A DNA stretch of 64,000 nucleotides from Agrococcus lahaulensis DSM 17612 (GCF_000425105.1 NZ_AULD01000006.1:372001-436000); one strand, 5' to 3'; positions 23,824 through 33,052 are shown, counted from the stretch's first letter. The notes: a model not told the origin generated them from the sequence alone. Program-made: numbers and translations.

Positions 23824-24788
23824 CGAGCAACCTCTAGAATCTGGTCGATAAGCTGGCGCAAGGTGAGCAGCCGCTCGGATAGGGCGGCGGAGACAACGCC
23901 CTCGTCACGGAGGCTCGTCAAGTCATCCGCCAGCACCTCGGCCTTCTTTATCAGCGTTTGCTGTCGATACCCTTCAGCCGCGAAGTTCTCAAAAACCTCT
24001 TGGGGAGTGACCCTTACGTCGGTCACCAACTCGTCAAGCGCGTAGTCGACAAGATCAGCATCGACAGGGTTATTCTCGAGCGCCTTCGTGAGCCGGCCGA
24101 GTAGACGGAAGTCGGTCACCGCTCGAAGAGTCTTTTCCTCCGCCTTGCGGGCGAACGCCCGGATTACCTCCGCTCTGGTGTGCTTCGCAGCAAAACTCGG
24201 AACAGCGCTGCGAAGAACGGACTCCGCGGCTTCGATTTCCAGGTAAAGGTCTTCTCGATGCACCTGATCGTTCCGATCAAGATGAGCCTCATCCAGAATC
24301 AGTTCAATCTCTTCCTCGGGCAGCGAAAGCAGCCGACGAGCCCTACGAACCGTGGAACGCGTGACCCCGGTCATTTCCGAAAGGCGCTTCTCTCCACGCT
24401 CGCCGGAGATCTGCATAACCTCGCGTAGAGAGAGGGCAACGCTGATCAGGGGCCAGTCCTCGCGGACATTGTGGATGTTGAACATCCGCAATAGATTCTC
24501 GAGGGGATCCGGAACCGGTATGACATTCGTTGGAACGGCACGCAAGCCCAAGTCGATCGAGCACCGCCATCGCCTCTCCCCGTCCATCAGGACGAAGGTG
24601 CCGGGGTTCTCAGGATCCTCGTAGACGATCAGCGGTACGAGGATACCGACCTCCTGAATGGAGGTCCTTAGAAGATCAAGACGCTCTTCGTTGAAGTAAC
24701 GGCGTGGATTGTTCGGGTTGGGCTTGATTGATGCGGGATTGAGTTCCGCCTGCCGGCTGGACGACAGCATCTCCGGGGGCTGCGTCAC
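23820..24788 (-). CDS. ParB/Spo0J-type nuclease-domain protein, 322 aa
   Basis: N-terminal ParB/sulfiredoxin fold with LNPASIKPNPNNPRRYF and the nucleotide-binding box DGERRWR (near residue 69), then a helix-turn-helix (RLSEMTGVTRSTVRRARRLL, about residues 135-155). The C-terminal ~150 residues are helical and unlike chromosomal ParB. No parA or parS site is next to it, so it is not an obvious partition gene; stand-alone ParB-fold proteins occur in phage, plasmids and DNA-modification clusters. Confidence 0.88.
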   Translation of the reverse strand: MTQPPEMLSSSRQAELNPASIKPNPNNPRRYFNEERLDLLRTSIQEVGILVPLIVYEDPENPGTFVLMDGERRWRCSIDLGLRAVPTNVIPVPDPLENLLRMFNIHNVREDWPLISVALSLREVMQISGERGEKRLSEMTGVTRSTVRRARRLLSLPEEEIELILDEAHLDRNDQVHREDLYLEIEAAESVLRSAVPSFAAKHTRAEVIRAFARKAEEKTLRAVTDFRLLGRLTKALENNPVDADLVDYALDELVTDVRVTPQEVFENFAAEGYRQQTLIKKAEVLADDLTSLRDEGVVSAALSERLLTLRQLIDQILEVAR

Positions 24789-25762
24789 GAGACCAGAACG
24801 CTTTCCGCTACTGGTCGACGCCGTCGGGTGTCGCTCGCAAGTGAACTGCGCCTCACTAGTGCATGTTCGCGGAAGCCTGGATAAAGCGCACGAATCGCAG
24901 TGTTATAGGCGTTTGTGACGATGACGTGAGCGCCCGCTGAGCTCAACCGGTCCGCGACACGAGCCAGTCGCTCCTGATCCTCCCAAGTGAACAACGTCGC
25001 GTTGTAGTCTACGAATCCTTCTCGCCGTTTGCTTGAGGCGTATGGCGGATCAAGGAACACAAGATCCCCTTCGCCCGCGCCCTCGAGCGCATCTTCGAAG
25101 TCGAGCGTCGTAAGACGAGTATCGCCACGTCGAAGCTGGCTTGCAGCGTCCACCAAGTGTTGCCGCTCGACAATGACCGGGGACTTCGGTCGGCCATAAG
25201 GCACGTTGAATTGCCCGCGGGCGTTGACTCGGTACAGTCCGTTCCAGGAGGCGCGGTTCAGGTAAAGGAATCTGGCGGCCTCCTCGACACGATCGCCAGA
25301 CTGGGAGGCTCGGACTCGATAGTAATATTCGCGGTCAAGCACGTCCATTCCGTCCAATGCATCTAGCACGCGCTCAGGCGCGCTGCGGACGGTTTCATAC
25401 ATTGCCATCAGGGGGGCGCACGAGTCGTTCAAGCGAGCGCGTTCTGGTTGCAACAAAAAGTACATCGATCCTGCGCCGAGAAATGGCTCGTAGTAGGTCT
25501 TGAAGCGAACCGGGAGGTGCTCGACCAGTTGCGATAGCAGTCGTTGCTTGGAACCCGCCCAGCGCACGAACGGCCGAGGCGACGCGCTCAGCGTCCGAGC
25601 AGCCCTGCCCGCCAACTCTGCTCGATTCAATACACTCCATGGCACATCTGCGGCATCCGGGTCGCCTGGATGCCGATTCGCCTGGGCGACGATTGTCGAT
25701 CGCAAAGTTCCTCCGACTGTCTTTCCCGGATGGTAGCTGAATCGTCGCCGTTCGGACTCCAT
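24785..25762 (-). CDS. Dam-type (D12 class) DNA adenine methyltransferase, first gene of the operon
   Basis: S-adenosylmethionine-dependent N6-adenine methylase. Motif X FVRWAGSKQRLL, motif I YYEPFLGAGSMYF and catalytic motif IV VFLDPPYAS in the D12/alpha order, with NRASWNGLYRVN in the target-recognition region. About 325 aa; the ~60-residue N-terminal extension before motif X is unusual and the start (ATG 25762, no clear SD) is uncertain. No restriction endonuclease gene is adjacent; instead it leads an operon with a ParB-like protein. Confidence 0.93.
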   Translation of the reverse strand: MESERRRFSYHPGKTVGGTLRSTIVAQANRHPGDPDAADVPWSVLNRAELAGRAARTLSASPRPFVRWAGSKQRLLSQLVEHLPVRFKTYYEPFLGAGSMYFLLQPERARLNDSCAPLMAMYETVRSAPERVLDALDGMDVLDREYYYRVRASQSGDRVEEAARFLYLNRASWNGLYRVNARGQFNVPYGRPKSPVIVERQHLVDAASQLRRGDTRLTTLDFEDALEGAGEGDLVFLDPPYASSKRREGFVDYNATLFTWEDQERLARVADRLSSAGAHVIVTNAYNTAIRALYPGFREHALVRRSSLASDTRRRRPVAESVLVS

Positions 25763-26082
25763 CACCGCACGAACACGCCGCGGCTTGAGTGCGCAGGTCG
25801 TGATCCCTGTCCTTCAACACGAGGAGGCCGTAGGTCCGAACTACAGGTCGGACGCGCTGCAACAGTGGCGAACGCAGACGAGACGAGCGGTCGCGCCGGC
25901 GCAGCAACGAGCCGATGGCGATAGCGCCAGGCGCGGCTGGGGTCGTCTGGGTCAGTGTGGAGATGCGGTCGTGCAACGGTTGGTCGCCCACTGCACCGGT
26001 CGATGCGCCTTCGCCCGCTCAGAGACCGCCGAACGTTACGTCCGACGCCAGCTCGCCCGAATCGGCTACTGAAGCCCCGCCC
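25763..26082. other. Intergenic region upstream of the methylase operon
   Basis: About 320 bases between the methylase start and the UvrA-like stop. It must contain the operon promoter. A plus-strand frame ending at 26072 with ...AERYVRRQLARIGY looks protein-like over its last 30 codons and may be the remnant of a lost gene, but it has no supported start. Confidence 0.4.
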
Positions 26083-28635
26083 TCATCGGAACAGCGCCGC
26101 CGCGAGGTAGGGGGCGGTGCGGCTCGTCGCGCTCGCCGCCACCCGCTCGGGCGTGCCCTCCGCGACCACCTGGCCGCCCGCATCCCCCGACCCTGGCCCG
26201 AGGTCGATGACCCAGTCGGCCTCGGCGACGATGCGCATGTCGTGCTCGACCATGATGACGGTGCTGCCGCCGTCTACGAGGCGGTGGAGGTGCGCGAGCA
26301 GCCGGTCGGCATCGGCCGCGTGGAGGCCCGAGGTCGGCTCATCGAGCAGGTAGAGGGTGTCGCCGCGCTGGCCGCGCTGCAGCTCGGCGGCGAGCTTGAC
26401 GCGCTGCGCCTCGCCGCCTGAGAGCTCGGTCGCGGGCTGGCCGAGCGCGACGTAGCCGAGCCCGACGTCGAGGAGCGCGTCGAGGTGCCGGTTGACCTCG
26501 GCGTCGTCGGTGAGGGATGCGCGGGCGTCGCGCACGCTCATCGCCAACACATCCGCGATCGAGCGGCCGTCGAGCTCGATCTCGAGCGTCTCGGCGTTGT
26601 AGCGGGCGCCGCCGCAGGTGGTGCACGGCGCGTGGACCGTCGGCAGGAAGAGGAGCTCGACCTCCATCGTGCCCTCGCCCTTGCACGTCGGGCAGCGGCC
26701 GGCGGGCATGTTGAACGAGAAGCGGCTCGCGGCGTAGCGGCGTCGCCTCGCCTCGGGCGTCGCGGCGAACAGCGCCCGCACGCGGTCGAACAGGCCGGTG
26801 TAGGTCGCGACGTTCGAGCGGGAGGTGCGGCCGATGGGCCGCTGGCTCACCTGCACGACGCGGCGCAGGCGCCCCGCCGGCCCGTGGGCGCGACCGGCGG
26901 TCTCGGCCTCGACGCGCTGCGTCAGCGGGTCGGCGGGCGCCGCGCCGTCGTCGGCCGCGGAGGCGTCGTCGACCTCGCTCGCGAGGCTCGCGCGCAGCAG
27001 CTCCGGGAGGGCCTGCACGACGAGCGTCGACTTGCCGGAGCCGGAGACGCCGGTCACCGCGGTGAGCGCGCCGAGCGGGAACGCGACCGAGAGGTCGCGC
27101 ACGTTGTGCCGCGAGACGCCGCTCAGCTCGAGCGCACCGTCGCCCTCGCGCCGCGCTCGCCGCTCGCGGCTCGGCTGCGGCGCATCGAACAGGTAGCGGC
27201 GGGTGACCGACTCCTCCGCGTCGCGGAGGCCCTCGAGCGGCCCCGAGTAGACGACGGAGCCGCCCTCGGCACCGGCGCCGGGCCCGATGTCGACGATCCA
27301 GTCGGCCTCGCGGATGACGTCGAGCGAGTGCTCGACGAAGAAGACGGAGTTGCCCGAGTCGCGCAGTCGCCGCAGGATGCCCAGCAACGACTCCGTATCG
27401 GCGGGGTGCAGGCCGGCGGAGGGCTCGTCGAGCACGAAGACGACGCCGAAGAGCTGCGAGAGCACCTGCGTGGCGAGGCGCATGCGCTGGAGCTCTCCGG
27501 AGGAGAGGGATGCGGTGGTGCGGTCGAGCGAGAGCGAGCCGAGCCCGAGGTCGATGATCGGCGCGAGGCGCGCGAGCAGATCGGTCACGAGGCGCCGAGC
27601 CGCGAGCAGCTGCTCGGGGTGGTCGTCGCCGCCGCTCGGCCGCCAGCCCGGTTCGAGCACGCCCCGCAGCAGCGCCCCGACGTCGTCGAGCGGCATCGCC
27701 GCGAGCTCGGTGATCGCGAGCCCCTCGAACGTGACCGCGAGCGCCTCGCCCTTCAGCCGGCGACCCCCGCACTCGGGGCACGCGACGCTCACGATGAACG
27801 ACGCGGCCCGCTCGCGCATCCGGGCGCTCTTCGAGCCCGCGAACGTGCCCAGCACGTAGCGGCGCACGCCCTGGAAGGTGCTCATGTAGCGCGGCGGGGT
27901 GCCGTCGGCGATCGCCTGCCGCACCTCGGCGGGGCCGCGGTCGGTGTAGATCGGCACCTGTGGCGACTCGTCGGTGTAGAGCGCCCAGTCGCGCTGCTCG
28001 CGTGGCAGCTCGCGCCACGGCACGTCGATGTCGTAGCCGAGCGAGATGAGGCTGTCGCGCAGCTGCTTGCCGTGCCACGCGGTCGGCCAGGCGGCGAGCG
28101 CGCCCTCGCGGATCGTGAGGGATGCGTCGGGCACCATGAGCGACTCCGGCACGTCGTGCACCTGGCCGAGTCCGTGGCACGTGGGGCACGCGCCCTGCAC
28201 GGTGTTGGTCGAGAAGTCCTCCGCGTAGAGCATCGGCGCGCCGGGCGGGTACGTGCCGACGCGCGAGTAGAGCATGCGCACGACGTTCGAGATGGAGGTG
28301 GCGCTGCCGACGGTCGAGCGCGCCGAGCCGCCGGAGCGCTGCTGCGGCAGCGCGACGGCCGGCGGCAAGCCGTCGATCGCGTCGACGTCGGGCACCCCGA
28401 CCTGGCTCATGAGCCGGCGCGCGTAGGGCGCGACCGACTCGAAGTAGCGGCGCTGCGACTCGGCGTAGATCGTGCCGAACGCGAGCGAGCTCTTGCCGGA
28501 GCCGGAGATCCCCGTGAACGCGACGAGCGCGTCGCGCGGGATGTCGAGGTCGACGCTGCGCAGGTTGTGCTCGCGGGCGCCGCGCACGCGCACGCGATCC
28601 AAGCCGTCCTGCGTACCGCTCCCCAGTGCATCCAT
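26083..28635 (-). CDS. UvrA-like ABC ATPase (excinuclease A paralogue), 850 aa
   Basis: Two UvrA-type ABC modules: Walker A GISGSGKSS near residue 37 and GVSGSGKST in the second half, with signature motifs LSSGELQR and LSGGEAQRVKLA, and zinc-binding pairs CPTCHGLG, CPECGG, CPTCKGEG and CTTCGG. At 850 aa it is about 100 residues shorter than canonical UvrA, as in the UvrA2/drug-resistance (DrrC-like) class, which lacks the UvrB-binding region. Isolated gene; role in tolerance to DNA-binding drugs is inferred. ATG 28635. Confidence 0.9.
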   Translation of the reverse strand: MDALGSGTQDGLDRVRVRGAREHNLRSVDLDIPRDALVAFTGISGSGKSSLAFGTIYAESQRRYFESVAPYARRLMSQVGVPDVDAIDGLPPAVALPQQRSGGSARSTVGSATSISNVVRMLYSRVGTYPPGAPMLYAEDFSTNTVQGACPTCHGLGQVHDVPESLMVPDASLTIREGALAAWPTAWHGKQLRDSLISLGYDIDVPWRELPREQRDWALYTDESPQVPIYTDRGPAEVRQAIADGTPPRYMSTFQGVRRYVLGTFAGSKSARMRERAASFIVSVACPECGGRRLKGEALAVTFEGLAITELAAMPLDDVGALLRGVLEPGWRPSGGDDHPEQLLAARRLVTDLLARLAPIIDLGLGSLSLDRTTASLSSGELQRMRLATQVLSQLFGVVFVLDEPSAGLHPADTESLLGILRRLRDSGNSVFFVEHSLDVIREADWIVDIGPGAGAEGGSVVYSGPLEGLRDAEESVTRRYLFDAPQPSRERRARREGDGALELSGVSRHNVRDLSVAFPLGALTAVTGVSGSGKSTLVVQALPELLRASLASEVDDASAADDGAAPADPLTQRVEAETAGRAHGPAGRLRRVVQVSQRPIGRTSRSNVATYTGLFDRVRALFAATPEARRRRYAASRFSFNMPAGRCPTCKGEGTMEVELLFLPTVHAPCTTCGGARYNAETLEIELDGRSIADVLAMSVRDARASLTDDAEVNRHLDALLDVGLGYVALGQPATELSGGEAQRVKLAAELQRGQRGDTLYLLDEPTSGLHAADADRLLAHLHRLVDGGSTVIMVEHDMRIVAEADWVIDLGPGSGDAGGQVVAEGTPERVAASATSRTAPYLAAALFR

Positions 28636-28690
28636 CACGCCAGCCTCTCGCGAGGCCGGTGCGAGCACCCTGAGGAAGGCGGGGCGGTGC

Positions 28691-29416
28691 TCAGCCGACC
28701 GCGTCGCGGATCGCGCGGAGGCGCTCGATCGCGACGCGCACGCGCGCCGGGTCGGTGCCGCGCACGACGATGTTGGTGCCGTAGACGCCGGCGTCGTGGA
28801 ACGGGTAGGAGCCGATGCTGAGCTCGGGCATCACGGCGGCGAGGTCGCGCAGCGGCTCGGCGATGCGGCCCTCCCCCACCTCGAAGCGCAGCTCGTCGGA
28901 GACGACCGGCAGCCCCGACTCGAGCCCCGGCAGGACCGCGTCGAGCATCGCGACGAAGATCGCGGGCACGCCGGCCATGACGTGCACGTTGCCGATGCGG
29001 AAGCCGGGCGCTCCGCTGATGCGGTTGTCGATGAGCGCCGCGCCGTGCGGGATGCGCGCCATCCGCAGGTGCGCGTCGGTGAGCGTACGCCCCGGCCCGA
29101 CGGCCGCCTGCAGCGCGGCGCGCGCATCGTCGCGCACCTCGACGCCGACGCCGAACGCATCCGCCACGGCGTCGGCCGTGATGTCGTCGTGCGTCGGGCC
29201 GATGCCGCCGGAGGTGAAGACGTGGGTGTGGGCAGCGCTGAGCGCGCGCACCGCGCCGACGATCACGGCATGGTCGTCAGGGACGACGCGGATCTCGCGC
29301 AGATCGATGCCGACCTCTCCGAGCCGCCCGGCCAGGTGGTAGGCGTTCGCCTCGCGGGTGCGCCCGGAGAGGATCTCGTCGCCAATCACGAGCATGGCGG
29401 CAGTCGGGTTCGTCAT
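28691..29416 (-). CDS. CinA N-terminal (MoCF/molybdopterin-binding) domain protein, 241 aa
   Basis: Contains AAMLVIGDEILSGRTREANAY and TSGGIGPTHDDITADAVA, the hallmark loops of the CinA/MoeA MoCF domain. It stops at the end of that domain, without the C-terminal nicotinamide-nucleotide amidase, as in the stand-alone competence/damage-inducible A family. ATG 29416 with AGGGGC upstream. Confidence 0.9.
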   Translation of the reverse strand: MTNPTAAMLVIGDEILSGRTREANAYHLAGRLGEVGIDLREIRVVPDDHAVIVGAVRALSAAHTHVFTSGGIGPTHDDITADAVADAFGVGVEVRDDARAALQAAVGPGRTLTDAHLRMARIPHGAALIDNRISGAPGFRIGNVHVMAGVPAIFVAMLDAVLPGLESGLPVVSDELRFEVGEGRIAEPLRDLAAVMPELSIGSYPFHDAGVYGTNIVVRGTDPARVRVAIERLRAIRDAVG

Positions 29417-29464
29417 GCCCCTAGCGTGCCGTGGCCACCTGGGTAGAACCGGCGACACCGGCTC

Positions 29465-29497
29465 TTACACGTTGAAACGAGATTCCACGGCGTTCCG
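29465..29497 (-). repeat. Possible third, degenerate copy of the ychF 3' end
   Basis: On the minus strand this reads ...NAVESRFNV followed by TAA; ychF ends DVVEFRFNV and stop. Twenty-one of 33 bases match ychF (34855-34887), so similarity is modest, but it lies in the right orientation at the outer edge of the first TIR-like gene, where a third boundary would be expected. Confidence 0.4.
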
Positions 29498-29636
29498 TAT
29501 CCGGACCACCTCTGCGCGGATGACGCCTCGAGACGCTCGCTCTCCGCTGAGGTTCATCTGTCACTTAGACCCCTCACACCTTCCAAGCGCCGTGCCCGCA
29601 TCCTGCTGAGTGCGCGCCAACCCGTACGGTCGAGCT

Positions 29637-30617
29637 ATGGCATTCAACGCGCTCGTCGTTCAGGTGATGATCTCGGCACCTGGCGACTTTCCTGAGACTC
29701 ACCGCGGCGTGATCCATCGCGCGATGCGCCGGTGGAACGTGGATCACGGGAAGCTCCGGTCGATCATCTTCGTCCCGACCGACTGGACAGAGGGCTCGAC
29801 CCCAGGCGTCGCAGACGACTACGCGCAGCAGATGATCAACGAGCAGCTCATCGACGCATCCGACGTGGCGATCGTCGTGTATACCGATCGGCTCGGTACA
29901 CCGACGCCCGAACATGAGTCGGGCACGGCAGAAGAAACTGACGAGTTTATCCAGACCGGAAAGGAGGTCTTGATCTACCGCAACATGACCGACCGCAGAC
30001 CGGTTTCCGGAATCGAAGCGACGGCTGAGAAGGCGAGACTCGAGACTTACCTCAGCCACGTCCGCAAGCGCGCTCTGGTAGGCGAGTACAATCAGGCGCA
30101 CGACTTGGAACTGAAGCTCATGACCGATCTGACGAGGATCGCCACGAAGTTCAAGGCTTCGCTTCAGCCGGTCAAGTCCGACTACGAGGCCGTACCGAGT
30201 GCAGTAGAGCTTGGTCGCCGGTACATCGAAGAGAACACTGCACTGTGGGACGCGACCAAGGTGGAGGACCTTACTGAGCTGGGCATCTGGCCGCGAGTCG
30301 AGACCAAGGACAGCTCCGTACGTAAAGCCCGGCTCACACTCGGGCCGACGAGGACCTACGAACTGGTGTTCGAAAGCAACATCCCCTACTCGGTGACAGA
30401 CGTCGAGTATCGCTTCGAGAACTTCGACGGCGAGGAGGAGCAGTCGCTCTACGTCGGCACCGGTGAACGACGCATCCCAAGCCTCCGGCCGAAGGGCACG
30501 TTCTCGGTCCCGCTCCCGCTGACGTTCGACTCCCCCGACATGGTTGAGTGCATCGTGACCTTCCTGGACCGAAACGGCGTCGAGCGTGAGACTCGCACCA
30601 CCTTGAAGCTGCGATGA
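29637..30617 (+). CDS. DUF4062/TIR-like protein with C-terminal beta domain (paralogue 1), 326 aa
   Basis: N-terminal ~150 residues resemble TIR/DUF4062-type nucleotide-associated domains: VMISAPGDFPETHRGV, then RWNVDHGKLRSIIFVPTDW, ASDVAIVVYTDRLGTPTPE and SGTAEETDEFI (conserved Glu pair). The C-terminal ~100 residues (WPRVETKDSS... to TTLKLR) look all-beta. Start ATG 29637 is set by alignment with paralogue 2, which begins at the same residue. Related proteins are often NAD-consuming or signalling parts of antiphage systems; this is inference. Lower-GC codon use than neighbours. Confidence 0.75.
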   Translation: MAFNALVVQVMISAPGDFPETHRGVIHRAMRRWNVDHGKLRSIIFVPTDWTEGSTPGVADDYAQQMINEQLIDASDVAIVVYTDRLGTPTPEHESGTAEETDEFIQTGKEVLIYRNMTDRRPVSGIEATAEKARLETYLSHVRKRALVGEYNQAHDLELKLMTDLTRIATKFKASLQPVKSDYEAVPSAVELGRRYIEENTALWDATKVEDLTELGIWPRVETKDSSVRKARLTLGPTRTYELVFESNIPYSVTDVEYRFENFDGEEEQSLYVGTGERRIPSLRPKGTFSVPLPLTFDSPDMVECIVTFLDRNGVERETRTTLKLR

Positions 30618-30798
30618 ACTATGAAGGCATCCTCGCCACTACTTAGGGGTCAACAGATTTCACCCTTTCCGCGCTGACGGCTGGCACGACCGCGCGCAAC
30701 CGATGCACGCGCCTGACTGTCATTGGGTGTCGGTCGCTTCGCGGGTTGCTCGTCTCACCAGCCTGGGCTCGAAGTCTCGAAAACTGGCCGCGAGCCCC

Positions 30799-30849
30799 GG
30801 CTCCGGCTCCGGCTTCGGCTCCGGCTTCGGCTCCGGCTTTGGCTCCGGA
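30799..30849 (+). repeat. 12-bp tandem repeat (GGCTTCGGCTCC type)
   Basis: About four and a half units of GGCTTCGGCTCC with small changes, in a non-coding gap between the two convergent TIR-like genes; read on + it gives GSGFGSGFGSG. The rest of 30618-30959 has no gene I can support besides this and the ychF-like segment. Confidence 0.75.
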
Positions 30850-30913
30850 GCTCTTCGTTCAGAAACCATCGCAAAGAGCGTCGTGGCCGCACCGCACCGC
30901 TCACCGTCAGAGG

Positions 30914-30946
30914 TTAGACCGCAAAGCGGAACTCAACCACGTCGCC
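30914..30946 (-). repeat. Second copy of the ychF 3' end
   Basis: On the minus strand: GDVVEFRFAV followed by TAA. The true ychF end (34855-34887) is GDVVEFRFNV and stop. 27 of 33 bases match, in direct orientation, 3.9 kb apart, and the segment is not part of any gene here. Mismatches are mostly third-position, as if the two ends came from different strains. Confidence 0.7.
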
Positions 30947-30959
30947 GCGGCTAGGACCG

Positions 30960-31853
30960 TCAGCTCCTGACCGTCGCCCTCGTCTCACGGGCGTTCCCCG
31001 AGGCGTCGGTCCACGTGACCACGCAGTCGACCGCATCGGGCGACCCCGCGGCGAGCAGCAGGGGGAACCGCGCTTCCTGGCCGGGCGGGATGGTTCCGAG
31101 AGGACCGTCCTCGCGATAGACGCGGAACAGCGCTCCCTCCGGCATGTCCACGAACTTGAAGTCGACGTCAGCGGCTGGCCCGCGCGAGGTGTTGTGGAGG
31201 ACGAGCGACCAGTGTCGCTCGGTCTTCACCCGGCCTTTGCTGTCGGTCTTCACGCTCTCGCGCACCTCCGCCCGCGGCCAGACGCCCTCAGAAGGGTCTG
31301 GCCCCTCCGGCTGCGCGTCCTTCGAGGACTCGACCGACTGCTGGAACTGCGCCGTCGCTCGGCTGAGGAAGTTGTTGAGGTGACCGATGAGGACCCCGTC
31401 ATTGCCGTACTCGAGGACAAGCGCGGATTTGCGCAGCTCGTCCAGGTAGGCGTTGAGCCTCTGCCGCTCGTACAGCGCAGCGCCGCTCAGGGGCGGGCGC
31501 GGAGCGGAGTTCACGAGGACCGCCACCGACTTCCCCGCCTCGAGAAGGACCTTGATCTCCTCAGCCGTGCCCGACTCGGCCTCGCCGGTCGGCGTCCCGA
31601 GGCGATCGTGAAAGAGCGCCACCGCGAGATCGGCCTCCCCAACGATCTGATGGTTGAGGATTTCCTGCGGCCGTTCGCCGAACTCGGCGACGGCGTGCTC
31701 GGTCCAGGACACGGGCAGAACTGTCAGGCCGACATGGCGGCCGAGGTTGAGGTTCCACTGGCTGATCGTCTTGCGCATGACGGCCATGTCCTCGAGCGGA
31801 ACGTCGCCTGGTGCCGAGATAAGCAGGTGCAGAGCGAGCGTGGGATAGGCCAT
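30960..31853 (-). CDS. DUF4062/TIR-like protein with C-terminal beta domain (paralogue 2), 297 aa
   Basis: Same architecture as the gene at 29637: LLISAPGDVPLEDMAVMRK, WNLNLGRHVGLTVLPVSW, EADLAVALFHDRLGTPTGEA, SGTAEEIKVLLEAGK, then a WPRAEVRES linker and a beta-rich tail ending CVVTWTDASGNARETRATV, which aligns with CIVTFLDRNGVERETRTTL in paralogue 1. It follows the XRE-ImmA gene by 77 bases and is convergent with paralogue 1. The two have diverged strongly, so they are not a recent tandem duplication. Confidence 0.77.
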   Translation of the reverse strand: MAYPTLALHLLISAPGDVPLEDMAVMRKTISQWNLNLGRHVGLTVLPVSWTEHAVAEFGERPQEILNHQIVGEADLAVALFHDRLGTPTGEAESGTAEEIKVLLEAGKSVAVLVNSAPRPPLSGAALYERQRLNAYLDELRKSALVLEYGNDGVLIGHLNNFLSRATAQFQQSVESSKDAQPEGPDPSEGVWPRAEVRESVKTDSKGRVKTERHWSLVLHNTSRGPAADVDFKFVDMPEGALFRVYREDGPLGTIPPGQEARFPLLLAAGSPDAVDCVVTWTDASGNARETRATVRS

Positions 31854-31930
31854 CCGAGAGGATCCTTCTTCGTGGGTCGTGATCGGTACGGTCGGGCGGC
31901 ATCCGTCGCCGCCCGGCAGGAACGAGGTCG

Positions 31931-33052
31931 TCAGTCGCTGCCGACGAGGCGCAGCACCGGGCGCTCGTCGCCCTCCCCCAGCAGATCGCGGACCTGGGTA
32001 GGGCTAATCTTCAGCGATTCGGCGAGCACAGGCACGGGCGCGCCGTGATGACCGGCGAGGTCAGCGGCCTTCCGGAGAAGCGTCGGCACCTCGCCCGGAT
32101 AGGCGCTCGTCGGGTCGGCCTTGGGATCATAGACGGCCGAGAGACGCTGGTAGGCCCGACGTGCCGAAGACTCGGTGGTACGCCCCCGCTCGACCATTCG
32201 GCGGATCAAGGAGGTCGGCGAGACGCCCCATGTCCTGCCGAGGCGGTCGAGGGCAGCGAGGTCGAGCCGCTGCGGCAACGCCGCGTCCATGGACGCCGCC
32301 GGGGTGAGGAATGCCGCCGCGAACTCGTCGGCCTCCTTCTCGACGGCCGCACTGTGCTCTCCGAAGTCGGAGTGGAGCAGCAGGTGCCCGATCTCGTGCG
32401 CGATCGAGAACCGGTGCCTGAACACGTTCTCCGTCCGGCGCGGCGTTGTGATTACGATCGGCCGGTCGACGATGACGACGGAGAAGGCGTCGACGGCGTC
32501 GATCTCGGCGAGCGGGCGCACTGCGACCACGATGCCGCGGGACTCGGCCGTGGCGACCAGGTGCTTGACCGGGCCGTCGGGCAGGCCCCAATGTCGGCGC
32601 AGGAGGGCCGCCGCCTCGGAGGGCGAGCTCCCGGCAGGAGCGACAGGGAGATCAGCTTCCGGAAGTCTGACGTGCCGCTCGAGCGCGAAGGTTAGTTCCC
32701 AGATTAGCGTCGCCGTGGCCAGCGCCTTCTGCCGATCGCTCACGCGGGCCGAGCGCAGGCTACGGAAGTGGGCGTTGACCGTGTCGATGCGCGCGAGCGG
32801 GCGACCGACACTGAAGAAGCCCGGCCGGACGTCCAGTGCCTTCGCCAAGCGCTCGACGACGTCCGCGCGAGGGGAGTTGACGCCTGCCTCGTACTGTCCG
32901 ATCGCCGTAGGGGAGACGCCGACCTTGGCGGCCAGCTCCGTCTTAGTCACCGACTTGCGGACTCGGGCCTGGGTCAGGCGCGCCGGCTCGAAGCGGCCGT
33001 GGGTTTGCCCGGAGCCAGAGAGGCCGAACAGGCTAGGAGTGTCACCGCGCAT
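31931..33052 (-). CDS. XRE-family regulator fused to ImmA/IrrE metallopeptidase domain, 373 aa
   Basis: N-terminal HTH (LTQARVRKSVTKTELAAKVGVSPTAIGQYE begins near residue 26), then an ImmA/IrrE zinc peptidase domain with HExxH in IAHEIGHLLLHSD and the third-ligand region EKEADEFAAAFLTP. Such proteins relieve repression by cleaving a repressor, as in ICEBs1 and IrrE/DdrO, and are common controllers of mobile or defence genes. Its start overlaps the previous gene by 11 bases. Confidence 0.92.
   Translation of the reverse strand: MRGDTPSLFGLSGSGQTHGRFEPARLTQARVRKSVTKTELAAKVGVSPTAIGQYEAGVNSPRADVVERLAKALDVRPGFFSVGRPLARIDTVNAHFRSLRSARVSDRQKALATATLIWELTFALERHVRLPEADLPVAPAGSSPSEAAALLRRHWGLPDGPVKHLVATAESRGIVVAVRPLAEIDAVDAFSVVIVDRPIVITTPRRTENVFRHRFSIAHEIGHLLLHSDFGEHSAAVEKEADEFAAAFLTPAASMDAALPQRLDLAALDRLGRTWGVSPTSLIRRMVERGRTTESSARRAYQRLSAVYDPKADPTSAYPGEVPTLLRKAADLAGHHGAPVPVLAESLKISPTQVRDLLGEGDERPVLRLVGSD

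Noticed and set aside
23820-24788. Chromosome-partition parAB locus
   Set aside because: No ParA ATPase gene and no parS-like TGTTTCACGTGAAACA site seen; the gene is embedded in a methylase operon.
25395-25991. 198-codon minus frame across the methylase start
   Set aside because: Overlaps the conserved methylase motifs in another frame; no motif of its own.
22433-26082. Search for a duplicated UvrA-like 3' end around the Dam-ParB island
   Set aside because: No copy of the LAAALFR-stop segment was seen at the far edge, so this island does not show the scar found at ychF and ABC-F.
26485-28821. 778-codon plus-strand frame opposite the UvrA-like gene
   Set aside because: Composition typical of a GC-rich shadow; the minus frame carries all UvrA motifs.
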